Notes under the pieces: model-generated
The model's input: the letters and a program-made list of their open reading frames with translations, nothing else
Databases searched by the model: none
What the model was told of the DNA's origin: nothing
Made by a program: the position numbers and the translations under genes
NCBI RefSeq assembly: GCF_000612845.1
Contig: NZ_CCAT010000064.1
Location: 1 to 64,000 of the forward strand
Length of the DNA: 64,000 nucleotides
Reading direction: 5' to 3'
Source: Clostridium ihumii AP5
Lineage (GTDB): Bacteria; Bacillota; Clostridia; Clostridiales; Clostridiaceae
Shown here: one piece after another, positions 57,108-64,000 of the stretch
Position numbering within the stretch: the stretch's first letter is position 1
Layout of the letters: each line of letters begins with the position of its first letter

Positions 57108-57749
57108 TTAAAATCCTAATTCTTCTCCAATTATAACAACACTTATATCACTTTGCATTGGTTTTCTTTTTAAAACCGAATAAGCTCTGCATATTCTTGT
57201 CTCACTTTTACAATCAATACAATTGCCATTAATAGTACATGGATTTTTTAATGATAATCTCTTGTTATTTTTAGGTGATGCATTATTTCTAATCCTTCTA
57301 AATCCTTCTTCTATATCCTCAACTATTTTGTTTACACCTGCAACAACTATAACTTTTCTTGGTCCAAATGTCATAGCTGCAACTCTATTACCTGCTCCAT
57401 CTACATTAACAAGTTCTCCCTTAAGTGTAATTGCATTGCTGCTACATAAAAATAAATCACTAACAAGTTCAGCTCTCATAACTTGTAATTTTTGTTCTTT
57501 ATTTAAACCAAATTCTCCATGATCTAATATATTTCCACCAATTTCTCTTATTCGTTTCTTTAAGTCTAATGCTTTTATTGTTTGTGAGCCACCAAATCCA
57601 ACATCATCTCCTGATTTAACGTGATACATTATAAAATTTTCTGCTTGCTCTTTTGTTTCAAAATATATTGCGTGAAAACCATTTTTCTCCAAAGCTTTAA
57701 CTACTTTGTTTCCTAAAATTTCATTATGCCATTTACCAAACTCATCCAT
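57108..57749 (-). CDS. LUD-domain protein (LutC/YkgG family, DUF162)
   Basis: The 213-residue protein matches the LUD domain: a helical start, VGFGGSQTIKAL at about 49-60, SSNAITLKGELVNVDGAGNRV at about 104-124, and FGPRKVIVVAGVNKIVED. A Cys cluster follows (CTINGNCIDCKSETRIC at about 171-187), which looks like a metal or iron-sulfur site. LUD proteins include LutC, which works with LutAB in lactate oxidation, but LutA and LutB are not here. Stand-alone DUF162 proteins with the Cys cluster are common in clostridia and have unknown function. Confidence 0.85.
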   Translation of the reverse strand: MDEFGKWHNEILGNKVVKALEKNGFHAIYFETKEQAENFIMYHVKSGDDVGFGGSQTIKALDLKKRIREIGGNILDHGEFGLNKEQKLQVMRAELVSDLFLCSSNAITLKGELVNVDGAGNRVAAMTFGPRKVIVVAGVNKIVEDIEEGFRRIRNNASPKNNKRLSLKNPCTINGNCIDCKSETRICRAYSVLKRKPMQSDISVVIIGEELGF

Positions 57750-57851
57750 ACCTAAGCCCCCTAACTATACATATAAACTTCAATAAACTATCACTATTAT
57801 CTATTATATATTCATCATTATATCATAATATTACTTATATTTTAAATGAAC

Positions 57852-58454
57852 TTAATCAGATATAACTTCTAAAAATTCTTTTAAAATCATTGCTGTATAA
57901 CCCCATATAGTATAACCATTAAAAATATAAAAATATTCTTTTAAAACACCTTCTCTAAATTTATAATTTTCTCCACCATTTATCAATTCAAAAGGAAATC
58001 CAGTTTTATCTATAGGTCCTATCTTTAAATTATATAACTTTGGATTATAGTTTAATAGATATTTTAAAGGTACTCTTAATACTTTTTCAACTTCATTTTT
58101 ATGAGGATTTATATGACTTGCATTAATCCTTCCAACAAAGGGATATAATATTAACCCATATGGTGTTACAAATTTCTTTAATTCCCCTATAATTTCAATT
58201 TCATTTTCTTTTAGATTTAATTCCTCAATTGTTTCTCTAATTGCTGTTTCTTTAGGACTTTCTTCTCTTTCTTTTTTCCCTCCTGGAAAACATATATCTC
58301 CTGGTTGACTTCTTAGACTTTTAGCCCTAACTTCAAATATTACATTTATATCTTCATTAGTCTCTTCTAATAAAATCATAACTGATGCTTCTTTATATTC
58401 ACCTAAAATTCCTAATTTATTATTTTTTATTTTTTTTCTTATGTCATCTATCAT
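57852..58454 (-). CDS. Nudix hydrolase, CoA pyrophosphatase-like
   Basis: A 200-residue Nudix enzyme. The Nudix box starts at Gly59 (GGKKEREESPKETAIRETIE) with Glu65, Arg73-Glu74 and Glu77-Glu78 at the expected places. Just before it, SLRSQPGDICFPGG matches the extra motif of the CoA-diphosphatase group (LRxxxGxxxFPGG), so the likely substrate is CoA or acyl-CoA, cut to 3',5'-ADP and phosphopantetheine. I chose the ATG at 58454 with GGAG six nucleotides upstream. It is a single gene. Confidence 0.9.
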   Translation of the reverse strand: MIDDIRKKIKNNKLGILGEYKEASVMILLEETNEDINVIFEVRAKSLRSQPGDICFPGGKKEREESPKETAIRETIEELNLKENEIEIIGELKKFVTPYGLILYPFVGRINASHINPHKNEVEKVLRVPLKYLLNYNPKLYNLKIGPIDKTGFPFELINGGENYKFREGVLKEYFYIFNGYTIWGYTAMILKEFLEVISD

Positions 58455-58466
58455 AAACTTCTCCAT

Positions 58467-58765
58467 CTTTTCTATTTAAAATATATTTAACTATATAATA
58501 ATATATTATTTCAAAATAAAATATATTATTTCTTCAATTTAAATGTTTATTAATATTTTTTAAACTTTTAAACTATATTTTAATTAAAATTATAAGATTA
58601 AATGAAAAACATTCTAAATAATCTATGTTAAATCAAAATTTTGGAAAATATTTTATCCATATTAGAATTTAAAAATAAAATATTAGGAACTCTTATTCAT
58701 GTACTATTATAGCTTTATAAAGAATAATTTAACCAAATTCTATTTAATACTATAAATCTTTCAGC
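58467..58765. other. AT-rich gap upstream of the D,D-carboxypeptidase promoter
   Basis: No gene or clear inverted repeat of note is seen. It should hold the promoter of the minus-strand Nudix gene; no strong match is visible. Confidence 0.3.
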
Positions 58766-58794
58766 TTGTTCATTTTTTATTAAAATGCTATACT
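58766..58794 (+). promoter_or_regulatory. sigma-A-type promoter of the D,D-carboxypeptidase gene
   Basis: TTGTTC (58766-58771), 17-nt spacer and TATACT (58789-58794). The start near 58801 leaves a 35-nt leader with AAAGGAGA. Confidence 0.6.
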
Positions 58795-58837
58795 TATGTA
58801 TGATTTTAATATACTTATAAGTAAAGGAGAGAAAAAA

Positions 58838-60097
58838 GTGAATAAACTAAAAAAAATTATTGCATCTGCTCTTATTTTTACTTCTATATTTTCTAGTGCA
58901 GTGTTTGCAGCAGACAATAATACGAATGAACCTGATTTAATTGGAACATCCGCAATTGCTGTTGATTTAGATACTGATGAAATAATTTATGCTAAAAATA
59001 TAGATAATAAGATGTTCCCTGCAAGTATTACAAAACTTATGACTGCACTTCTTTTAGCTGAAAACAAAGAACCAAATGACTTACTTACATATCCTAAAGA
59101 AGCATTACAAGAAGCTCCTTTCTCATATGGATTAAATGTTCATCCAGTTACCCCTGGAGATACATTTACTGCTTCAAATGCCATGAATATATTACTTTTA
59201 TATTCTGGTAATGATGTTGCTTACATGATAGCTAAAGAAGTTGGTGGAAGTGTTGAGAATTTTGTTAAAATGATGAATGAAAAAGCAAAAGAGTTAAACA
59301 TGGTTAATACTCATTTTGTTACACCTAATGGTTTAGATGATAATATTGATAATCATTTAACTAGTTCTTATGATTTGTCTCTACTATTAAAAGCAGTTAT
59401 GGCTAATGAGTGGACATCCTCTACTATGACAAAAAAAGAAGCAGAAGTTAAATCTACAAATGGACCAGCCGCTAAAATAGAAAATAGAAATAAATTAGTA
59501 GGTGAAAATGGAAATATAGGTGGTAAAACTGGATATACTGAAAAATCCGGAAGATGCCTTGCTACAGTTTATGAAAGAGATGGTCGTAAAATAGCTGTTG
59601 TAGTTCTTAATTCTGAATATAATTTACCACAAGATACTAAAGTTTTTGAAGATGTAGAGAAATTAGCTGATTTTAGCTATGGTGCAAAAAAAGAACCATT
59701 GCTTAAAAAAGATACTACACTTGAAACTAAAACTTTAAAATATAATTTAATTCCATTTATAGGACCTGAAAGAGCTGTTAGAGTACCTGTTGAAATAAAA
59801 GATGATGCGTCTTTCTATAAAACATCTCTAAAAGCAGATGTTTCTTATGATATAAAAGATGTATCTGCATGGAAATTAAATAAAAATAAATCTATTGGTA
59901 CTGTAACTGTTAAAGTTAAAGATAAAGAAACTAAATTTGAGTTATATCCTACTATTTCTAAAATGGAATTAGTTAAAAATAATATATTTATTTACCTTAT
60001 AATTTTAGTTGTTATATTTGCTTTAATTATATTAATTGTAAAATTAATAAAATCAAGTAAAAACAAGAAAAATAAACGTCGTCGTTTATACAGATAA
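58838..60097 (+). CDS. D-alanyl-D-alanine carboxypeptidase (penicillin-binding protein 5 type)
   Basis: This secreted 419-residue protein trims the last D-Ala from peptidoglycan stem peptides. A signal peptide (MNKLKK, then a hydrophobic stretch) probably ends at AVFA-AD after residue 24. The S11 active site is complete: SITK at 63-66, SGN at 123-125 and the KTG motif near 230 (GGKTGYTEKSG). A beta-rich domain follows, and a C-terminal membrane segment at about 385-405 with a basic tail anchors it. The start is GTG with AAAGGAGA; the in-frame ATG at 58796 would spoil the signal peptide and lies within the promoter's start site. DacF (sporulation) and DacA are both possible names. Confidence 0.92.
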   Translation: MNKLKKIIASALIFTSIFSSAVFAADNNTNEPDLIGTSAIAVDLDTDEIIYAKNIDNKMFPASITKLMTALLLAENKEPNDLLTYPKEALQEAPFSYGLNVHPVTPGDTFTASNAMNILLLYSGNDVAYMIAKEVGGSVENFVKMMNEKAKELNMVNTHFVTPNGLDDNIDNHLTSSYDLSLLLKAVMANEWTSSTMTKKEAEVKSTNGPAAKIENRNKLVGENGNIGGKTGYTEKSGRCLATVYERDGRKIAVVVLNSEYNLPQDTKVFEDVEKLADFSYGAKKEPLLKKDTTLETKTLKYNLIPFIGPERAVRVPVEIKDDASFYKTSLKADVSYDIKDVSAWKLNKNKSIGTVTVKVKDKETKFELYPTISKMELVKNNIFIYLIILVVIFALIILIVKLIKSSKNKKNKRRRLYR

Positions 60098-60135
60098 AAA
60101 ATAGACCTCCTTTTAAAAGAGAGGTCTATTTTTAT
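60097..60135. terminator. bidirectional terminator after the carboxypeptidase gene
   Basis: AAAAATAGACCTC (60097-60109) pairs perfectly with GAGGTCTATTTTT (60121-60133), and inner bases extend the stem. Confidence 0.9.
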
Positions 60136-60150
60136 GTAATTATTTTATTT

Positions 60151-61032
60151 CTACTTACTTTTAGCTGCTATTTCTATACAACTTTGATGGGCATCATCAA
60201 CAGCAGCCATAATTTCTCCATCATTATGTCTCATACTATTTAAAAAATGAAGATCACATACTCCATCCATTTCATTTCCTTTAACTACATCTAAATTTTG
60301 TCCTGTTCCATATCCACCTGATAAATTCGGTGCTTCAGATAAAGCAGGATATGCATCATTTCCTGCATGTGGCATTGCTGCTAAAGATGCTGCAATTCTT
60401 CTACCACTAACAGATACTATAACTGGTCTTCTCTCCCATGAAAATCCGCCCCAAATTTCTTTTATAACTTTTGTATCATCCTTAGTAAGTGCTTCTACAT
60501 CAGCATGGTTATCTCCAAAAGTTCTTTTAACTTTAAATGTTTTTCCTGTATATATGTCTTCAATTTCTGCTACCGCACCAATAGGATATACAAATTGAGC
60601 TTCTTTAAACCAATCTAATTTTTCTACTTTAGATGGCTTAACTATAGTTTTTTCACTTGTAATAGCTATACCTTTTACTTCTTTAGATAAATCACTATTC
60701 TCATCCATTTTCTCTTCTTTTATAATTTCTTCATTTTCTTTGTCTCTACGTTCATCTGAAAAATCACCACTTCTTGATGCTCTTAAGTTACTAGTATTTA
60801 ATTCATTTTCATCTATTTTTTTATCACTTGTTGATTTTACATTATCACTTTTTACACTTTTAATTTCTGAGTTTTCACTTGATGCTAGCATTACTTCATT
60901 GTTAATATTCTCTTTATATGGGCTTGTTATTAATAATGACATCATTAAACAAAAAAAAGTTCCTACAAAAACTTTCATATTTCTTTTTCTCTGCATTCTT
61001 CTTCTTTTTGCAGTAAAAATATTCTTCCTCAC
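60151..61032 (-). CDS. exported protein with a conserved clostridial domain of unknown function
   Basis: The 293-residue protein starts with a very basic stretch (RRRMQRKRNMK), then a hydrophobic segment at about 20-37, so it is exported or anchored. Residues about 45-125 are charged and disordered (Ser/Lys/Glu/Asp). Residues about 138-293 form one compact domain with FVYPIGAVAEIEDIYTGK, FGDNHADVEALTKDD, IWGGFSWERRPV, MPHAGND, and a DGVCDLHFLNSMRHNDG end. I know this pattern from other clostridial surface proteins, but no function is established. The His and Asp residues could bind metal. The start is GTG with AAGGAG upstream. Confidence 0.75.
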   Translation of the reverse strand: MRKNIFTAKRRRMQRKRNMKVFVGTFFCLMMSLLITSPYKENINNEVMLASSENSEIKSVKSDNVKSTSDKKIDENELNTSNLRASRSGDFSDERRDKENEEIIKEEKMDENSDLSKEVKGIAITSEKTIVKPSKVEKLDWFKEAQFVYPIGAVAEIEDIYTGKTFKVKRTFGDNHADVEALTKDDTKVIKEIWGGFSWERRPVIVSVSGRRIAASLAAMPHAGNDAYPALSEAPNLSGGYGTGQNLDVVKGNEMDGVCDLHFLNSMRHNDGEIMAAVDDAHQSCIEIAAKSK

Positions 61033-61200
61033 ACCAAAAACTCCTTTTTCTTTTAAAATTTACTATATTAGTTTTATATAAAAGTTTAAAAATTATACAT
61101 AAAACTATATATTTTAAAAAAAATATTTTTTTATGCATCATTTTAAACACTATTGACATTATCATTCAAAATTATATTACATTTAGTATAAAAAAGTCAA

Positions 61201-61247
61201 ATAATAAGGACTTATAATTTTTAAAATTATAAGTCCTTATTATAAAT
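61201..61247. terminator. terminator of the LiaF-like gene
   Basis: A 21-bp perfect stem pairs 61201-61221 with 61223-61243 (ATAATAAGGACTTATAATTT side first). It stands 10 nt after the stop of the minus-strand gene. The loop is very small, so the stem may open a few pairs. Confidence 0.8.
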
Positions 61248-61256
61248 TTAATATTT

Positions 61257-61748
61257 TTAATCTTTTTTCTCAAAAATAACAAACACGCCTATTATTATAA
61301 AGATTATAGGAACAATCAATGATTTGTTTAGCCATCCAAACACAGTTCCAAGTAATATATTTCCAAACGATACAACAAATATAGTTAATAAAATTCCAAT
61401 TGGTATTAAAAGCCCTCTTTCTCTGCTTCCAAAAATATATAGTTGAAATAAACCAATTGCTACTGCTAAGAAATAAAAAGGCCATGTATATCCTGAAAAT
61501 CTCCAATTTGTAGCACTTTCAAATATAAATAATATACCTAAAGTTGTTAGAATACCTCCTGGCACTAATACTCCTGGTGACTTTTTCTTTAAAAAATATG
61601 ATCCTTCTAGACACAATCCAATAGCAATTATAATTAATGGCCATATATTCACGATAGAAAAGATGTTAATATTAAATACTTGATTTAATATCCCAATAAC
61701 ACCAATTGCAATTAATACTAATCCTACTCCATAATTTCTATTATTCAT
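61257..61748 (-). CDS. LiaI/LiaF-like membrane protein
   Basis: A 163-residue membrane protein with about five or six hydrophobic segments and short loops. The start NYGVGLVLIAIGVIGIL and WPLIIIAIGLCLEG near 37 fit the DUF5668/LiaF-like transmembrane domain, found in envelope-stress (LiaFSR-type) systems and PspC neighbours; no soluble LiaF C-terminal domain is present. The start codon (ATG 61748, or GTG 61751) has no good ribosome binding site of its own; a short ORF with a strong site ends across it, so translation is probably coupled. No histidine kinase or regulator is adjacent. Confidence 0.8.
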   Translation of the reverse strand: MNNRNYGVGLVLIAIGVIGILNQVFNINIFSIVNIWPLIIIAIGLCLEGSYFLKKKSPGVLVPGGILTTLGILFIFESATNWRFSGYTWPFYFLAVAIGLFQLYIFGSRERGLLIPIGILLTIFVVSFGNILLGTVFGWLNKSLIVPIIFIIIGVFVIFEKKD

Positions 61749-61794
61749 CACATATTTTTTTCATGAATCTTAATATATAATTTTTAAGGTTCAT
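61741..61794 (-). CDS. 17-codon upstream ORF overlapping the LiaF-like start
   Basis: The ATG at 61794 lies 9 nt after AGGAGG, the best ribosome binding site in this area. The peptide is MNLKNYILRFMKKICDE, and its TAA overlaps the ATG of the next gene in another frame. This is a typical layout for translational coupling. The peptide may have no function of its own. Confidence 0.5.
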   Translation of the reverse strand: MNLKNYILRFMKKICDE

Positions 61795-61842
61795 TGAAAT
61801 ATTCCTCCTATTATTATTTTATATTTCCATTATATTACATAT

Positions 61843-62379
61843 TTATTTGTTTATCCATTCTTCTTTTAAGATTTCCATTTCATATAGACTCCAATAATCG
61901 TCTTTATACTTTCTTGAGTTCTTTCTAAACTTTATTTTATTAAAGCCTATATTTTCATAACATTTAATTGCATTTATATTAAAATCAAATACCGCCAATC
62001 CAACTTTTTCAAAATTTAGTTCTTTAAATGCAAATTCTAAAACTTCTTGTAATACAATTTTTCCAAATCCACGATTTCTATATTTTTCTTCTCCAATTAG
62101 AAAACCACTTATCCATCCTTGATTATCTTTATTTTCTATTTCTCTTAGTTCAATTGTTCCTATAACTTCATTACTTTCTTCTAAAATTATTTTAAACAAA
62201 AACACATTATATTTTTCACTTTTAACCATATCATGAAAATATAATTCTAACTGACTCAATGTCAATGGAAATTTGTATTTTGGCCCAGCCCATTTTAGCA
62301 AATCCCCTTCTGACTTATTATTATTCCATTTAACTATTTTATATAAGTCTTCTCTTTTCATATTTTCAATTCTAACCAT
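61843..62379 (-). CDS. GNAT family N-acetyltransferase (RimJ/RimL-like)
   Basis: A 178-residue GNAT protein. The acetyl-CoA-binding motif A is ISGFLIGEEKYRNRGFGKIVL near 95-115 (R/QxxGxG/A core RNRGFG), and the C-terminal NINAIKCYENIGFNKIKFR is the usual motif B. It resembles the RimJ/RimL group, which acetylates ribosomal proteins or antibiotics; the substrate is unknown. AAGGAG lies upstream of the ATG. It is a single gene, co-directional with the LiaF-like gene 49 bp ahead. Confidence 0.88.
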   Translation of the reverse strand: MVRIENMKREDLYKIVKWNNNKSEGDLLKWAGPKYKFPLTLSQLELYFHDMVKSEKYNVFLFKIILEESNEVIGTIELREIENKDNQGWISGFLIGEEKYRNRGFGKIVLQEVLEFAFKELNFEKVGLAVFDFNINAIKCYENIGFNKIKFRKNSRKYKDDYWSLYEMEILKEEWINK

Positions 62380-62542
62380 GACAATTTCTCCTTAACTTTT
62401 ACTATAGTATATATAGTAATACTTAACGCTAGGTTAATGTCAATATTTTTTCGAATTTTATTTATATTGTAAATTTTCTCTAAATCCATTCATTTTTCTT
62501 TAAAGTTCTACTATAATATATATTAGATTAATTTTAAAATAT

Positions 62543-62827
62543 ATGAAAGAAGGAATTATTTTGGAAGGTCACCCGTCGCATGATTACTTATTAAAATTAA
62601 AGTCTTTTAGATTAAATTTATATTTTTCTGTGGTTATGTCTATTACCATATCTCTTATTTTAATTTTTATAGATTATTTTAATTTTTTAATTTTTACTCA
62701 TGCCTCATTTTTTTATTTAAAAATTAATTTAATAATTAAACAAATAAGAAGAAATCTTACTTGTTCACATAGCCCTCCAATACTTTTTAAAGATTTATAC
62801 TATATAATTTATTTGGGGGGAATTTAA
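62543..62827 (+). CDS. short hydrophobic ORF ahead of the CNNM/CorC gene (doubtful)
   Basis: An open frame of 94 codons ends 5 nt before the next start codon. A hydrophobic stretch (FSVVMSITISLILIFIDYF, about 29-47) could be a membrane segment. The ATG at 62543 has no clear binding site; a TTG at 62561 follows GAAGGA instead. Its last codons cover the GGGGGGA ribosome binding site of the next gene. Long open frames are rare by chance in DNA this rich in TAA, which slightly favours a real gene. I do not recognise a family. Confidence 0.35.
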   Translation: MKEGIILEGHPSHDYLLKLKSFRLNLYFSVVMSITISLILIFIDYFNFLIFTHASFFYLKINLIIKQIRRNLTCSHSPPILFKDLYYIIYLGGI

Positions 62828-62832
62828 TTATA

Positions 62833-64000
62833 ATGAATACTAGTAATCTTACTCTTATAATTATTCTAATTATTTTAATTTTGATGTCAGCATACTTTTC
62901 TGCTACAGAAACAGCTTTTTCATCATTTAATAAAGTACGACTGAAACATATAGCTAACAATGGTGACAAAAATGCTGCTCTAGCACTTTCATTATCTCAG
63001 AACTACGATAAACTTTTATCTACAATTTTAATTGGCAACAATATTGTAAACATTGCCTCTGCTTCTATAGCTACTACTATTTTTATAAAATATTTTGGTG
63101 ATTCAGGTGTTACAATTTCAACAGTAGTAATGACTATATTTATATTAATTTTTGGTGAAATTTCGCCTAAAAGTCTTGCTAAAGAAAAGCCTGAAAATTT
63201 TGCTATTTTTTCAGCACCTATACTTCGTTTCTTTATCATTATCTTAACACCTATTAATTTTTTCTTTATATGCTGGAAAAAACTTCTTTCTAAGATGTTT
63301 AAAATTAAAAGTAATAACGGGCTTACTGAAGAAGAGCTTTTAACAATGGTTGATGAAGTTAAAAATGAAGGTGGAATAGATGAACATGAAAGTGAACTTA
63401 TACGAAGCGCAATAGAGTTTAATGATCTTAATGTAAGTGATGTTTTAACTCCTAGAGTAGATATTATCGCTATTAACCTAAATTATTCAAATGAAGAAAT
63501 ATCAAATCTGTTTTTTGATAGTGGTTATTCACGACTTCCTATTTTTAAAGATACTATTGATACTATAATAGGTGTACTTCACGAAAAAGATTTTTATAAC
63601 TATATATTAACTAATAATAAAAAATTAGAAGATATTATAAAGCCAGTTGTATATGCAGTATCTAGTATGAAAATTTCAAAACTTTTAAGACTTCTACAAA
63701 AAAATAAATCTCATATGGCTATTATTTCAGATGAATATGGTGGTACATTAGGAATTGTAACTTTGGAAGATATTTTAGAAGAGCTTGTAGGTGAAATTTG
63801 GGATGAACATGATGAAGTAGTAGAAGAATTCACTAAAATATCAGAGGATGAATATAAAATTTCTTGCAATGCTAATTTAGATAAGATGTTTGAAATATTT
63901 AATATAGATTGTGATTTAGATATTAGTACTGTCAGCGGATGGGTAATATCAGAACTTGATAAAATCCCAAATGAAGGTGATAATTTTAAATATAAAAATT
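62833..64000 (+). CDS. CNNM/CorC family transporter (hemolysin-like), 3' end outside the window
   Basis: The gene starts at the ATG after GGGGGGAATTTAATTATA and stays open to the last base (389 codons and one base), so it is cut by the window edge. The N-terminal CNNM/DUF21 domain (about 1-150) has membrane helices and LIFGEISPKSLAKE. Two CBS domains follow (about 205-330: DVLTPRVDIIAI, SDEYGGTLGIVTLEDILEE), and the start of the CorC/HlyC domain (about 345 on) is visible. The family exports Mg2+ (as MpfA or CorC) or affects metal tolerance. The older name hemolysin is not supported by any toxin-like feature. The visible part is intact. Confidence 0.92.
   Translation, partial: MNTSNLTLIIILIILILMSAYFSATETAFSSFNKVRLKHIANNGDKNAALALSLSQNYDKLLSTILIGNNIVNIASASIATTIFIKYFGDSGVTISTVVMTIFILIFGEISPKSLAKEKPENFAIFSAPILRFFIIILTPINFFFICWKKLLSKMFKIKSNNGLTEEELLTMVDEVKNEGGIDEHESELIRSAIEFNDLNVSDVLTPRVDIIAINLNYSNEEISNLFFDSGYSRLPIFKDTIDTIIGVLHEKDFYNYILTNNKKLEDIIKPVVYAVSSMKISKLLRLLQKNKSHMAIISDEYGGTLGIVTLEDILEELVGEIWDEHDEVVEEFTKISEDEYKISCNANLDKMFEIFNIDCDLDISTVSGWVISELDKIPNEGDNFKYKN

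Noticed and set aside
58796-58837. Longer start for the D,D-carboxypeptidase
   Set aside because: It would place a charged stretch before the signal peptide and lies within the promoter start region; the GTG at 58838 follows AAAGGAGA.
62787-63239. Minus-strand frames opposite the CNNM/CorC gene
   Set aside because: They are antisense shadows of a well-supported coding frame that runs to the window end.

Overview
The window looks like chromosome of a spore-forming, low-GC Clostridium (sensu stricto type). The DNA is strongly AT-rich, genes carry strong AGGAGG-type ribosome binding sites, and there are GTG/TTG starts and many hairpin-plus-T-run terminators. A Spo0E-like phosphatase, a SpoVB-like flippase, HPr kinase and a V-type ATPase with a sodium-type rotor all fit. 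I cannot name the species. Almost everything is core genome. I see no phage, CRISPR array, transposase gene or resistance island.

Layout. 0.3-5.3 kb (minus): aroC-polA-coaE-lytic transglycosylase, with overlapping genes. 5.3-9.7 kb: a glutaminase with a structured leader, a MITE-like repeat, tRNA-Leu(CAA), an Asn/Cys-rich micro-protein, a coiled-coil protein and a lipoprotein. 9.7-15.4 kb (minus): a folate block, pabA-pabB-pabC then folE-HD protein-folP-folBK. AroC makes the chorismate that PabAB uses, so the chorismate-to-dihydropteroate route is almost all here. 15.7-17.5 kb (plus): a PHP phosphoesterase and ribosomal protein L25/Ctc behind a long leader with a small peptide ORF. 17.5-29.4 kb: a methyltransferase, DinB, M18 aminopeptidase, HprK, DUF896, a Spo0E-like protein, arginase, a flavodiiron protein, HelD, peptide deformylase and a chagasin-like protein. 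29.8-38.3 kb (minus): a complete nine-gene V-ATPase operon (H-I-K-E-C-F-A-B-D). 38.5-53.2 kb: a radical SAM/B12 protein, a beta-propeller membrane protein, M29 aminopeptidase, MATE pump, two MVF-type lipid flippases, a pseudouridine synthase, an M20 amidohydrolase and nicotinate phosphoribosyltransferase. 53.3-64 kb: a UvrD-like helicase, a DEDDh exonuclease, a LUD protein, a Nudix hydrolase, a D,D-carboxypeptidase, an exported domain protein, a LiaF-like membrane protein, a GNAT protein and a CNNM/CorC transporter that runs off the end.

Items most worth a second look: (1) a dispersed element with related inverted ends, seen in three length variants plus a possible solo end; (2) a perfect 14-bp palindrome inside the -35/-10 spacer of the folE operon; (3) an HD-domain hydrolase inside the folate operon, where the pterin dephosphorylation step has no obvious gene; (4) a 17-codon peptide with competing RNA stems ahead of ctc; (5) a 17-codon ORF overlapping the LiaF-like start; (6) a 69-residue protein with 27 Asn and 12 Cys. 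I did not find one clear multi-gene system that is plainly new.
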